From contig NZ_CP085839.1 of assembly GCF_020715565.1 (NCBI RefSeq), positions 3,348,001 through 3,412,000 of the forward strand: DNA of 64,000 nt, read 5' to 3'. Position 1 is the stretch's first letter. Each line of letters begins with the position of its first letter. The translations under genes and the position numbers were made by a program. The notes beneath the pieces were generated by a model. The model saw only the letters and a program-made list of their open reading frames with translations. It was not told the origin of the DNA and made no database searches. Positions 1-8,749 of this stretch are shown here, one piece after another. Origin of the DNA: Nocardioides sp. Kera G14. GTDB lineage: Bacteria; Actinomycetota; Actinomycetes; Propionibacteriales; Nocardioidaceae.

Positions 1-1170
1 CGCGACCGGCAGCATCGGCGGCGCGTCGATGATCACGGTGTCGTAGCGCTCGGTGAGCTCTCGGATCAGGTCATGGGTGACGTGGGACTGGAGGATCTCG
101 GTGGGGTTCGGCGGCTTCGCGCCGCTGGCCAGCACGTGGAGCCCGCTGGGCTCGTGGATCTGGATCGCCTCGTGCACCTCGGTGCGACCGACCAGCACGG
201 TGGTGAGGCCGACCGCCGGATCGAGGCCGAGGGTGGCGGCGGCACGTGGGCGACGGAGGTCGGCGTCGATGAGGAGGGTGCGGCGGCCGGCCTGCGCCAT
301 CGCGACCGCGAGGTTCATCGCCGTGGTCGTCTTGCCCTCGCCCTTGACCGAGGACGTGATCAGGAGGCACTTGGCGTCGCGGTCGAGGTCGACGAACTGC
401 AGGTTGGTGCGCAGCAGGCGGAACGCCTCGGTGCGGGGCGCGAAACCACCGACATCGGTGAGCACCGGGGCGTCGTGCATCCGGTCGTCGTAGTTGATCG
501 TGGCCAGGACCGGCGCGTCGGTGATGTCCGAGACGTCCCCCGAGGCGTGGACGGTCCGGTCGAGCAGGTCGCGGACCAGGGCGAGCGCGATGCCGAGCAT
601 GAGGCCGAGGATCAGCGCGACGGCGAGGTTGAGCCCGGACCGGGGCGACACCGCGTTCGGCTCGTACGTCGCCTTGTCGGTGACCGAGGCCGCGATCGGC
701 GAGGTCGGCTTCTTGGCGTCGGTGCTCGTATTCTCGAGCTCCTTGACGTACGCCGTGAAGGCGGTGGTCGCAGCGTTGCAGATGCTCTGGGCCCGCTTCG
801 CGTTGGTGTCCTTCACTGTGAGCTCGATCAGCGACGTGTTGGCCACCACCACCGCGGAGATGTGGTCGGACAGCTCCTTGGCGGTCATGTTGAGGCCGAG
901 GGTGCTGACCACGCGCGCGGCGAGCTCGGTGCTCTGTGCGACGTCGGCGTAGGACGCCGCGCGGGTGTTGGCGAAATAGACGGCCGAGTAGGCGTCGGTG
1001 GCGTTCTGGACGTTGACTGAGAGGAAGACGCGTGCCGTGGACTGGTACTGCGGCTTCGCGACGACGAACGTCAGCAGTCCCGTCAGGACCAGCGCGACGC
1101 CGACCACGGCGGCGATGCTGCGCCAACGACGACGCAGGATCCCGACAAACTGTTTGGCGTCCACGGTCAC
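1..1170 (-). CDS. Wzz/BY-kinase polysaccharide chain-length regulator (partial)
   Basis: The gene runs off the left edge, so the C-terminus (including any tyrosine cluster) is missing. Reading from GTG at 1170, 390 codons are visible. Residues 1-200 are a Wzz-type domain with two membrane segments (about 18-38 and 180-199). Residues 245-390 are a cytoplasmic P-loop kinase domain with Walker A VKGEGKTT (275-282), Walker A' LLIDADLRRP (299-308) and Walker B VIIDAPP (379-385). Proteins of this family (CpsD/Wzc-like) control polysaccharide chain length and export through tyrosine autophosphorylation. It is divergent from the DUF4012 gene. A minus-strand TAGGAT box at 1210-1205 is a plausible -10. 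The family assignment is firm; the start codon is less so. Confidence 0.9.
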   Translation of the reverse strand, partial: MTVDAKQFVGILRRRWRSIAAVVGVALVLTGLLTFVVAKPQYQSTARVFLSVNVQNATDAYSAVYFANTRAASYADVAQSTELAARVVSTLGLNMTAKELSDHISAVVVANTSLIELTVKDTNAKRAQSICNAATTAFTAYVKELENTSTDAKKPTSPIAASVTDKATYEPNAVSPRSGLNLAVALILGLMLGIALALVRDLLDRTVHASGDVSDITDAPVLATINYDDRMHDAPVLTDVGGFAPRTEAFRLLRTNLQFVDLDRDAKCLLITSSVKGEGKTTTAMNLAVAMAQAGRRTLLIDADLRRPRAAATLGLDPAVGLTTVLVGRTEVHEAIQIHEPSGLHVLASGAKPPNPTEILQSHVTHDLIRELTERYDTVIIDAPPMLPVA

Positions 1171-1224
1171 TGCTTTCGGTCGATCCGGGTGGTCAGTCGT
1201 CGCGATCCTAGGGGACCTGAGGGC

Positions 1225-1230
1225 TAACCT
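1225..1230 (+). promoter_or_regulatory. -10 box TAACCT of a leaderless promoter
   Basis: TAACCT lies exactly 7 nt upstream of the ATG at 1238. This spacing would place the transcription start on the start codon. It favours the ATG at 1238 over the upstream in-frame start at 998. No Shine-Dalgarno is present. Confidence 0.55.
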
Positions 1231-1237
1231 GCCCGAC

Positions 1238-3058
1238 ATGTCCCCCGTGGTTCGCCGGAGTCGGCGCGGCCGGTGGGCCCGCCGTTTGCGGCGCTGGGCA
1301 CGCGACCATCGGGCCTTCACGGTGCTCGCGGGGGTCTCCGTGGTCGTGCTCCTCCTCGGTGTCTGGGCGGTGGCGCGGGCGGTGCTGGTCGCCCACGAGT
1401 TGCAGCAGGTCGCCGAGGAGGGCCAGATCCTCAAGGCCGCTCTCGTCCGGGGTGATCCGGCCGGGTCGCGGGTCGCGCTCGACGACTACCAGCGGGCCGC
1501 GGACCGCGCCCGGTCGTGGACCGGCGGCATCACCTGGCAGGTCGCCGAACTCCTGCCGGTCCTGGGCGACGATGCCTCCAGCGTCGAGACGGCGAGCGGC
1601 GTGCTCGCCGAGCTCGGGCGCGAGGGCCTGGCCCCTCTCGTGGACGCCGCCCGCGACGTCTCGGCCAACACCTTCCAGCCGAAGGATCACGTCTTCCCGC
1701 TCGCGCGCATCGTGGCGGTGCGCAGGCCCGCCGGCATGAGCCGTGCTGCGTTCGACCGGGCCGACGGCGTACTGGACGGGATCCGGACCGCCGGCCTCCT
1801 CGGCCCGGTGGCGCGCCGGGTCGCGGAGCTGCGGGAGCTCGTCGGGGCAGCCCGGGCGGCCCTCACCCCGGCCTACACCGCCTCGCGGCTGCTGCCCACC
1901 CTCGTCGGTGCCGACGGCCCGCGCGACTATCTGCTGGTCCTGCAGAACAACGCCGAGGTACGCGCGGCCGGCGGGCTGCCGGGCTCACTCTCGCTGATCC
2001 ATGCCGAGCGCGGACGGGTCACGATCGTCGAGCAGATGGACATGAACGACCTGGGCCAGAGCGACCGCCCGATCCTGCCGCTCACGGCTGATGAGGCGGG
2101 CCTCTTCGGCACCGGCCTCGGCCGCGTCGGCCAGGACGCCTCCCTCACCCCGGACATCCCGCGGGCCGCGGAGCTGATCCGGGCGAGGTGGGAGCAGACC
2201 GGCCATCGGCAGATCGACGGCGTTCTCTTCGTGGACCCGGTCGCGATCGCCCAACTCCTGGTGGGCGTCGGACCCGTGCCGGTGCCGGACTACGTCGACG
2301 TCACCGCCGCGAGTGTGGTGGCGGCCGTCGAGAACACCATCTATCGCGTCCACCCGAACGACGCCGGGGCGCAGAGCGACTACCAGAACGCCGTCGCCAA
2401 GGCCGTCTTCAACGCGTTCGTGGAGGGACGGGGTGACTCGGTCGCCTCGATCCAGGGGCTCGTGACCGGCGTCAGCGAAGGACGGATCCGCGCGCACTTC
2501 TTCGACCGGGACGACCAGCGCCTGATCGCCGGCACCACGATCGCCGGGGAGCTGCCGCAGCAGGCCGACGAGCATCCGGACGTGGGCGTCTATCTCAACG
2601 ACTCGACGCAGGCGAAGATGTCCTACTACCTCCGCAACGACACCACGCTCCTCGCCAGCTCATGCATCGGAGGAGTGCAGGAGCTGGCGGGTCGGATCGA
2701 GCTGACCAACGACACCCCGACGGATCTCGCCGACCTTCCGTGGAGCGTGACCGGCGCGCCCGCGGCGGGCGACTACCTCACTCCGGGCCAGCAGCTGCTC
2801 ATCGTCTATGTCTGGGCACCGGTCGGCGGTCAGGTCACCGCGCTCGCGTACGACGGCAGGCGCTATCCCACCGTCACGACCGTCCCGTTCGGAAGGCGTC
2901 GGGTCGTCCCCGTCGAGGTGCGCCTCGATCCCGAGGCGACTCACACGATCACCTTCACCGTGCGCTCCGGCCGCGGCCAGGTCGGAGCCACTCACCTGGA
3001 CGTGACACCGGGCGCCCTCCCCGGCACCGACAGCGCCACGGTGCCGTCCCTGTGCTGA
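1238..3058 (+). CDS. DUF4012 domain-containing membrane protein
   Basis: This 606-residue protein has a very basic N-terminus, one membrane segment (about residues 28-48) and a large extracytoplasmic region. That region contains the DUF4012 signature around LLVLQNNAEVRAAGG followed by PGSLSLIH. The biochemical role of DUF4012 is unknown, but these proteins recur in actinobacterial exopolysaccharide loci, as here next to a Wzz/BY-kinase. The start at 1238 was chosen because a -10 box sits 7 nt before it and the upstream extension has shadow-like composition. The sortase gene follows 46 bp downstream. A role in assembly or anchoring of the glycan is inference from position only. Confidence 0.88.
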   Translation: MSPVVRRSRRGRWARRLRRWARDHRAFTVLAGVSVVVLLLGVWAVARAVLVAHELQQVAEEGQILKAALVRGDPAGSRVALDDYQRAADRARSWTGGITWQVAELLPVLGDDASSVETASGVLAELGREGLAPLVDAARDVSANTFQPKDHVFPLARIVAVRRPAGMSRAAFDRADGVLDGIRTAGLLGPVARRVAELRELVGAARAALTPAYTASRLLPTLVGADGPRDYLLVLQNNAEVRAAGGLPGSLSLIHAERGRVTIVEQMDMNDLGQSDRPILPLTADEAGLFGTGLGRVGQDASLTPDIPRAAELIRARWEQTGHRQIDGVLFVDPVAIAQLLVGVGPVPVPDYVDVTAASVVAAVENTIYRVHPNDAGAQSDYQNAVAKAVFNAFVEGRGDSVASIQGLVTGVSEGRIRAHFFDRDDQRLIAGTTIAGELPQQADEHPDVGVYLNDSTQAKMSYYLRNDTTLLASSCIGGVQELAGRIELTNDTPTDLADLPWSVTGAPAAGDYLTPGQQLLIVYVWAPVGGQVTALAYDGRRYPTVTTVPFGRRRVVPVEVRLDPEATHTITFTVRSGRGQVGATHLDVTPGALPGTDSATVPSLC

Positions 3059-3104
3059 TCGCCCTCGCCCGTAGCGCGCTGCCGACCCCTGCGTTCACAG
3101 TGGT

Positions 3105-3803
3105 ATGAGCATGACCACACAACCGGCGAGGGTGCGGAGGAGGTCGCCGCGTCGCGCTCGACGCGGCCCGCTCTTCTGGCCGGGCGCGATCCTGGTCGCC
3201 GCGGGCGTCGGCATCATGGTGTGGCTCGCCTGGCAGTTCTGGGTGACGAACTGGCTCTCCCACCACCGCCAACAGGAGGTGACCTCCGAACTCCACCGTG
3301 GCTGGCAGGGTGGCTCGGACCGCGTACACACCGACTTCGGCACCGCCATCGCGATCCTGCACATTCCGCGGTTCGGCGACGACTTCGCCGTTCCCGTCCT
3401 CGAGGGTGACAGCGCGGGGGTGCTCGCGGCCGGCACGGGTCACCTGCCCGGCACGGCACTCCCGGGTGCCGTCGGCAACTTCGTCGTCGCCGGCCACCGC
3501 GTCACGCACGGCGAGCCGTTCGCCGACTTCCCCGACCTGCGGGCGCACGACAAGGTCTACGTCGAGACCCGCACGACGACGTACATCTACGAGCTCGAGA
3601 ACTCCGGCAGGTCGCTCGTGGTGCCGTTCACCGCGACCTGGGTTGCTGATCCCTCGCCGGTGAATCCCAGCGGTGGGATGCAGCCGACCGGGGTGGGCGA
3701 CAGGCTTCTCACCCTGTTCACCTGCTCCGAGCTCTTCCACACCGACAACCGGAGCGTCGTCTTCGGACATCTGGTCGGGACTTCCCATGCTGTGGCACAC
3801 TGA
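3105..3803 (+). CDS. Class E-like sortase
   Basis: The protein has 232 residues: a basic N-terminus, one membrane anchor (about residues 22-43) and a sortase domain. The catalytic triad is visible as His131 (VVAGHRVTHG), Cys207 (LFTCSELF) and Arg216 (TDNRSVVFGH). The length and the TC-x8-R arrangement fit class E sortases of actinobacteria, which join LAXTG-type proteins to peptidoglycan from outside the membrane. The next gene encodes a protein with an LVNTG sorting signal, so enzyme and substrate are probably a dedicated pair. Class E is preferred over class D because of the host group; a phylogeny would settle it. Confidence 0.9.
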   Translation: MSMTTQPARVRRRSPRRARRGPLFWPGAILVAAGVGIMVWLAWQFWVTNWLSHHRQQEVTSELHRGWQGGSDRVHTDFGTAIAILHIPRFGDDFAVPVLEGDSAGVLAAGTGHLPGTALPGAVGNFVVAGHRVTHGEPFADFPDLRAHDKVYVETRTTTYIYELENSGRSLVVPFTATWVADPSPVNPSGGMQPTGVGDRLLTLFTCSELFHTDNRSVVFGHLVGTSHAVAH

Positions 3804-3842
3804 CAAGCCAAGGCCTGATGTGGGCCCGGTCACACGTCTGTC

Positions 3843-4490
3843 ATGGGGGTCGGCGTGATCAGGAAGCTTCTCGGACTGCTCACACTGATGGCCGCTGCTC
3901 TGGCCATCGGCGCGGTGAGTCCTGCCCAGGCAGCCGACTACGGCGGCCCGCTGCCGACGGAGACGCAGGTCAGCGTCTCGGTCGAGGGGCAGACCGTCAC
4001 CGTCCACTTCTGGGCCAGCGCCAACACCTCCGACAGCTCCGCGCCGACGGGCACGCTGGTCGTCGAGATCACGACGGCCAGCGCCTCCGCGCGGACCGCG
4101 ATTGCTCCGGCCGTCTCCCTGCGGACCGGCGTCGCCGGCCGTGCGAGTGGCACCGTGGTTCGTTCCGGCACCTACCGGTTCGACGGGTCACCCATCACGG
4201 TCAAGCTCTCTGGTCTCAAGAAGGGCACGTACGTCGCCTCGGCGAGCTTCACACCCGACAACGCCGATCGCTTCCTCCCGTCGACGGGCCAGAACACCTT
4301 CCGGGTCGGCGCCAGCGCGCTGCAGGCCACCGCCACGGCAGATGACACCGACACCGACGCCCTGTCGAACGCCGTTGCCGGGTTGGTGAACACAGGCGGA
4401 CCGGACCGGGTCTGGCTCATCCTTGCGCTGGCCCTCCTCGGCGTGGGATCCGTAGGGATGTACGTCGGCCGCCGCCGCGTCCGCCACTGA
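3843..4490 (+). CDS. Secreted cell-wall-anchored protein with LVNTG sorting signal
   Basis: This 215-residue protein carries the full set of sortase-substrate features. It has a signal peptide (residues 1-30, ending PAQA), a beta-rich Thr/Ser-rich body, an LVNTG motif at 181-185, a hydrophobic segment at about 190-207 and a basic tail RRRVRH. The order matches LPXTG-like cell-wall sorting signals, and the sortase gene lies 39 bp upstream. The body resembles the Ig-like or adhesin-like domains of other anchored proteins but no family is recognised. An in-frame GTG at 3855 is a possible alternative start. A surface structural or adhesive role is inference. Confidence 0.85.
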   Translation: MGVGVIRKLLGLLTLMAAALAIGAVSPAQAADYGGPLPTETQVSVSVEGQTVTVHFWASANTSDSSAPTGTLVVEITTASASARTAIAPAVSLRTGVAGRASGTVVRSGTYRFDGSPITVKLSGLKKGTYVASASFTPDNADRFLPSTGQNTFRVGASALQATATADDTDTDALSNAVAGLVNTGGPDRVWLILALALLGVGSVGMYVGRRRVRH

Positions 4491-4557
4491 CCCGGACCCC
4501 GTCGTCCCATCGTCAGACTCGTCGTCGCCTTTCCCACCGCACCGGAGTTCCTGTGGA

Positions 4558-4563
4558 TAGGGT
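4558..4563 (+). promoter_or_regulatory. -10 box TAGGGT of a leaderless promoter
   Basis: TAGGGT ends 7 nt before the ATG at 4571. This supports that ATG over the GTG at 4553, which overlaps the box region. Confidence 0.45.
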
Positions 4564-4570
4564 GCCAGCG

Positions 4571-5134
4571 ATGGGCGCAGAAGACGCACCCGCGCATGCG
4601 GCACGGCACGGTGACCCGCGACGTCGTCGCGGGCTCTTCCGGCGCACCGTCGACGATGAGCCGACCGTCGGGAACGTCGGCTCAACCGATGCCGAGGCGC
4701 TGTTGAGGCTCGGTCGCGGTGGTGACCTCCCCGCCGCGGAGATCCCACACATCGAGATCGCGTCCGACGACCCCGTCCTCGCCGTGCGGCTCGAGGGGGA
4801 CCGGGGACCTGTCTCGCCGCGCCGCGCCTTCGCGCCGGTCGTGGTCGACGAGCCGGTGGTGGTGGCCGAGCCGGAGCCGGAGTTGGCGATCGTACCGGAG
4901 CCGGAGCCGGAGGTGGAGCCCGAGGTCGTGTTCGAGGAGTCGCCCGCGACAGAGTCGGAGCCGGTCGACGACGTACTGCCGGAGCCTGAACCGCGGCACC
5001 GGGAGCCGGCCGAGCCCTATGACGAGGCGGAGATGGCGATCGCGGAGGCGGCCAACGCCGCACGGAGCCGGATCGAGTCGCTCATCGCAGACCTCGAGCG
5101 GCGTCACGCCGAGAAGTGGGGTTCCGAGAGCTGA
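4571..5134 (+). CDS. Glu/Pro-rich hypothetical protein
   Basis: I do not recognise this protein of 187 residues. It starts with an Arg-rich stretch (GLFRR), continues with a Val/Glu/Pro low-complexity region containing repeated EPEPE units (about residues 90-145), and ends in a charged probable helix (MAIAEAANAARSRIESLIAD). No signal peptide or membrane segment is visible. The composition suggests an extended, acidic cytoplasmic linker. The start at 4571 follows the -10 box; GTG at 4553 would add six residues. Its 3' end overlaps the convergent O-antigen ligase gene by 53 bp. GC-rich codon use matches the neighbours, so it is probably real, but its function is unknown. Confidence 0.65.
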   Translation: MGAEDAPAHAARHGDPRRRRGLFRRTVDDEPTVGNVGSTDAEALLRLGRGGDLPAAEIPHIEIASDDPVLAVRLEGDRGPVSPRRAFAPVVVDEPVVVAEPEPELAIVPEPEPEVEPEVVFEESPATESEPVDDVLPEPEPRHREPAEPYDEAEMAIAEAANAARSRIESLIADLERRHAEKWGSES

Positions 5135-6503
5135 CCCGAGCGCCCCGGTGGTCACCGCTGTCCAGGACGGTACCGACAGGAACGCGTTTCGGCACGGTGG
5201 ATCGCACGGACCCGACGGCCGCCATCATCGCGAGGCCGATGGGCACCCAGAGCGTCCGGTCCCAGAGGCTCGGGATCGCCACGCCGAGGCCGAGGTAGAC
5301 CCACACCACGTAGCTCAACCGGCGATGCGGGCCCGTCCCGAAGAGCGGCCGGGCGAGCGGGTACATCGCCGCCACATAGCCCAGGAAGCCGATCAGGCCG
5401 GCGGCCGCGAAGACCTCGGTGAAGTTGTCGTGGAGCACGAGGATCGTGTCGGTGTAGCCGTTGCCGAGCAGGGGATGGGCGCGGATGAACTCGAAGGAGT
5501 CGGCGAGCGCTGACGACCTCGCCTCGTTGGCAGCGGCTGCGTCGCCCTGGCCCGCGAGCCGCGCGATGACGTTGCCACTGCCGGCGACATCCGTGCCGAC
5601 GACCTGCATGAGCCCGAGCACGGCGAGCGAGCCGCCGATCGCCACGGCGAAGCCCGAGACGGCGGAGCGTTCGACGAAGGGCACCATCACGATGAGGGCG
5701 GCGAGCACGACGGCCGCCGAGCGCGAGCCGCTGAGGGCGATCGCCTCAGCGCCGGCCAGCCCGCAGGCCACGATGACGAGCCGCGCGACGAGGGAGCGGT
5801 GCCGGAACCAGAGGTACAGCAGCATCGCGACCGAGACGAGAGCCGCTTCGGCGAAGGCGTTGGGGTGGTGGGAGAGACCCTGATAGCGGTTGGTTCCCGC
5901 GGTCGGTCCGGAGACGAGTCCGTAGCCGAGGCTGATCATCTGCCCGCCCACGAAGCACCACAGCAGCACGTCGATCATCCGCAGGGACGGCGACCAGATC
6001 ACGATGGCGCACGGCACCACCACGAGAGCGAACATCCACTGCACCACGTTGATGAGCGCCTGCGAGGGCACCTCGGAGAGCGTCGACGACACGACGCCTG
6101 TCACCAGCAGGACGAGGACGCCGGCGACGTAGAGCGCCGGGAGCGGAAGCCGCCGCTGGAGAAGGTCGGGCACCAGCAGCAGGATCGCCAGGATGAGGAG
6201 CACGTCCGTCGGTGTGATCGGCGCAGAGGGACTCGAGGCGATGCCCTTCCACACGGGCGACGTGGCGAAGACGAGCATCATGGCCACGGTGATCATCCGG
6301 GTGCGGCCGAGCGCCGCCAGCGCCAGCACGAAACCTGCCGCGGCGAGCGCCAACCACCACAGGCCGGCCAGTGTCACGACCACCAGGAGCGCGGTCAACG
6401 CGATCACGGCGAGCGTCGCCAGCGCCCTCGCCGCGCCGCCGCTCGGCGAACTGCGGGGCTCGCGTCGCGTCACGGCGGCGAGTCTATGCGCGTGGACGCT
6501 CAT
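5082..6503 (-). CDS. O-antigen ligase/polymerase family membrane protein (Wzy/WaaL-like)
   Basis: This protein has 473 residues and about ten to twelve predicted membrane helices. A periplasmic loop near residues 315-350 contains the Wzy_C-like pattern RSSALADSFEFIRAHPLLGNGY, in which an Arg and a His-Pro-x-x-Gly-x-Gly are typical of O-antigen ligases and polymerases. Such enzymes join lipid-linked glycan units or transfer them to an acceptor on the outer face of the membrane. The ATG at 6503 overlaps the stop of the GT61 gene by 4 nt (ATGA), so the two are translationally coupled. Polymerase and ligase cannot be told apart from sequence alone. Confidence 0.87.
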   Translation of the reverse strand: MSVHAHRLAAVTRREPRSSPSGGAARALATLAVIALTALLVVVTLAGLWWLALAAAGFVLALAALGRTRMITVAMMLVFATSPVWKGIASSPSAPITPTDVLLILAILLLVPDLLQRRLPLPALYVAGVLVLLVTGVVSSTLSEVPSQALINVVQWMFALVVVPCAIVIWSPSLRMIDVLLWCFVGGQMISLGYGLVSGPTAGTNRYQGLSHHPNAFAEAALVSVAMLLYLWFRHRSLVARLVIVACGLAGAEAIALSGSRSAAVVLAALIVMVPFVERSAVSGFAVAIGGSLAVLGLMQVVGTDVAGSGNVIARLAGQGDAAAANEARSSALADSFEFIRAHPLLGNGYTDTILVLHDNFTEVFAAAGLIGFLGYVAAMYPLARPLFGTGPHRRLSYVVWVYLGLGVAIPSLWDRTLWVPIGLAMMAAVGSVRSTVPKRVPVGTVLDSGDHRGARVSSRNPTSRRDAARGLR

Positions 6504-7699
6504 GGGAGGAGGGTGTCGAGTGCGGCGAGGACACGCTTCGGAGGGATCGAGATGTCGTCGTACGCCCCGGTGCCGGAGCCGCGCGGGCCGTCGGCGACGA
6601 CGTACCGGTACTCGGCTCCGACGGCTTGGCAGATCGCCCATAGCCCGCGATGGACGTACGTCGACGCGAAGAGCTCCAGCACCCGGACACCCGGTGCGCT
6701 GAAGGTGACGTTGGTGAGCGCGGCGCCGTGCGGGGCCACGATCGCCTCGGCGGTGCTGAAGAGGTCGATCTGCTCCTGCACGCTGAGTGTCCCGGGGTCG
6801 ACCATCCGGAACCCGCGACTCTCCAGTAGCGGCCAGAGCTCGGCCTCCTGGACGTAGCGCCGCGTCTTCGGCTGCTGCCCGCGGGTGAGGTAGAGCCGCT
6901 CGCAGTGACCGGTCTCGGGGTTCGAGGGCCGCAGGTGCTCCCGCAGCCAACTGACGATGGCGGGCGGGGCGTCGAGTGCCCAGTTGGGGTTGCTCGGCAC
7001 GAGGAGCCGGTCGGCGCTGACGGTGTGCCCGGGCAGGGGTTGGACCAGCCGGTCCGTGCGCTCGGTGAGGCCGACGAGGTCGAGGAGTTGGCGCTGGTAG
7101 CGCGTCCCGTGCGGTACGACGACGGCGTCGAACCGCGTCTCACCGAGTGACTCCTCGAGCACGCCGAGCCGGCCGATCGCGTCGTAGAGGAAGTGGTAGT
7201 AGTTCTGCGTCGTCCCGCGGGTGGCGAGGCTCAGCACGGTGCCGGAGATGTGCTCGACCTCGCCGAGGGTCGGGCGCAGGAAGACGGGATGCTCGCGCCA
7301 GTCCCAGACCCCGAAGTAGCTGCTCGTCTCGAGATCGAGGATCTTGCCCGGCGTGAGGGCCGCCGCGAACTCGCCCGTCAGTCTGCCGCCGGTGATCTCG
7401 AGGGTGAACGTGGCCGGCACCGACGCAGCGATCTCGGAGGCGAAGAGCTCGTGGTCGGCCGGCTCACCGGAGACCGGCCGGCGGGGGACACGCACGCCGG
7501 CGCGGCCCGGATGGACCGTGACCGACTGCGGCTCCAGGTAGGCGGTCTCCACACTGCGAGCGGTCGCCGAGCGCGGGACTCCGCGGCCGCCGTACAGCGG
7601 CGAGAGCAGGCGGAAGGCGTGACCCGCGAGCCGGGTCAGGGCTCGGTGGAGGCGCTTGAAGAGCGGCCACCAGCGCCGCAGCCAGGTCGGTAGAGTCAT
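6500..7699 (-). CDS. Glycosyltransferase family 61 protein
   Basis: This 399-residue protein shows the hallmarks of the GT61 (DUF563) family: TTQNYYHFLYDAI in the middle, LYLTRGQQPKTRR, and APHGAALTNVTFS near the C-terminus. Family members transfer sugars such as xylose in eukaryotes; bacterial members lie in polysaccharide clusters and their specificities are mostly unknown. No signal peptide is evident and a Trp/Arg-rich N-terminus may associate with the membrane. The gene follows the GT2-like gene by 6 nt and overlaps the O-antigen ligase by 4 nt, forming a four-gene minus-strand operon (9765 down to 5082). Confidence 0.9.
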   Translation of the reverse strand: MTLPTWLRRWWPLFKRLHRALTRLAGHAFRLLSPLYGGRGVPRSATARSVETAYLEPQSVTVHPGRAGVRVPRRPVSGEPADHELFASEIAASVPATFTLEITGGRLTGEFAAALTPGKILDLETSSYFGVWDWREHPVFLRPTLGEVEHISGTVLSLATRGTTQNYYHFLYDAIGRLGVLEESLGETRFDAVVVPHGTRYQRQLLDLVGLTERTDRLVQPLPGHTVSADRLLVPSNPNWALDAPPAIVSWLREHLRPSNPETGHCERLYLTRGQQPKTRRYVQEAELWPLLESRGFRMVDPGTLSVQEQIDLFSTAEAIVAPHGAALTNVTFSAPGVRVLELFASTYVHRGLWAICQAVGAEYRYVVADGPRGSGTGAYDDISIPPKRVLAALDTLLP

Positions 7700-7705
7700 C
7701 GGCGC

Positions 7706-8749
7706 TCAGCGTGCCACGATGCGGCGGAGCAGCGCCCAGATCGGCGGGAACGTGATCACCCGTCGGGCGATCGCCCGCAGCCAGAGCGGCTGGATCAGGC
7801 GTCGCGCGAGCCGGGAGAGCTGCCCGTCCGTGCGGAGCAGGACCAGCTCGAGCTCGCGCTCGATGTCGCGGTTGAGCTCGATCCGGTCCGGGTGGCGCAG
7901 GGGGAACGGCATCGGCTCGGCCGGTGTGGGCTCCTTCGCCGAGCGGGTGTGCGTGGCACCGTCGCCGTATCCGTCGTTCTCGACGAGCGTGACGGCGGGC
8001 ATGACCGAGAGGCCGCCGCGGGACATGATCGTGACCCACCAGTGGTGGTCCCAGCCGCGGAGGTCACCGTTCGTCTCTCCGGCGACGTGGGTGAAGTGGC
8101 GGACCGCGCCCTCGGTGACGAGGCTGCCGGGCGCCGGCACGACGGGCGTTCGCCGCAGCGCCGGAGCGGTGCGCGGGGTGGCGTCGACCCGCTCCTCGGC
8201 CCCGGCGTGGTCGCGGTCGAACTCGACCCGGTGCGCGTGCCAGCGATCGGCCCAGGTCGCCCACCCCCAGACGCTGGCCCAGGTCGAGAAGTCGTAGCTG
8301 GCACCGCGGTAGAGCGCGGCCGGGACGTGGTGCGGGTCGCCGGCGATCTGCCAGACCCGCTTCTCGTCGGCGTAGCGGTCGAGCAGTTCCTCGCAGAAAG
8401 GGAAGAACGTGGGGTCCGGGATGCAGTCGTCCTCGAGCACGATCGCCCGGTCCACCTGGGAGAAGACCCAGTCCAGGCCGAGCTCGACGTTGGCCTCGAG
8501 GCCGAGGTTGCGGTCGACGTACCTCCGCTCGACGGTGCAGGGCCAGTCGACCGACGCGTCGATCAGGGCGCGGACCTGCTCGACCTGCGCGGCCTCCTCC
8601 GGGCGGCCGGGGCGGGGCCCGTCGACGACGACGAAGAGGCGCTCCGGCCGGACCTGGCGCAGGACGTCGAGGTTGCGACGGGTGACGCCGGGGCGGCGGA
8701 AGGCGATCAGGACCACCGGGGTCCTGAGCGCGGTGGCCGGGTCGGTCAA
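7706..8749 (-). CDS. GT2-like glycosyltransferase (tandem paralogue 1)
   Basis: This 347-residue GT-A fold transferase has an N-terminal nucleotide-binding segment (PVVLIAFRRPGVTRR), a DxD-type motif in AIVLEDDCIPDPTFF, and later WASVWGWATWADRW. The start is TTG at 8749, preceded by AGGAG at 8756-8760 with a 6-nt spacer. It overlaps the stop of the upstream paralogue by 4 nt (TTGA). The two adjacent genes share the same motifs in the same order, which points to a tandem duplication. The sugar transferred is unknown. A hydrophobic basic C-terminus (about residues 325-345) may touch the membrane. Confidence 0.87.
   Translation of the reverse strand: MTDPATALRTPVVLIAFRRPGVTRRNLDVLRQVRPERLFVVVDGPRPGRPEEAAQVEQVRALIDASVDWPCTVERRYVDRNLGLEANVELGLDWVFSQVDRAIVLEDDCIPDPTFFPFCEELLDRYADEKRVWQIAGDPHHVPAALYRGASYDFSTWASVWGWATWADRWHAHRVEFDRDHAGAEERVDATPRTAPALRRTPVVPAPGSLVTEGAVRHFTHVAGETNGDLRGWDHHWWVTIMSRGGLSVMPAVTLVENDGYGDGATHTRSAKEPTPAEPMPFPLRHPDRIELNRDIERELELVLLRTDGQLSRLARRLIQPLWLRAIARRVITFPPIWALLRRIVAR

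Noticed and set aside
71..1126. Long minus-strand Arg/His-rich open frame
   Set aside because: It is a shadow of the Wzz/BY-kinase frame, with extreme Arg/Pro content and no domain.
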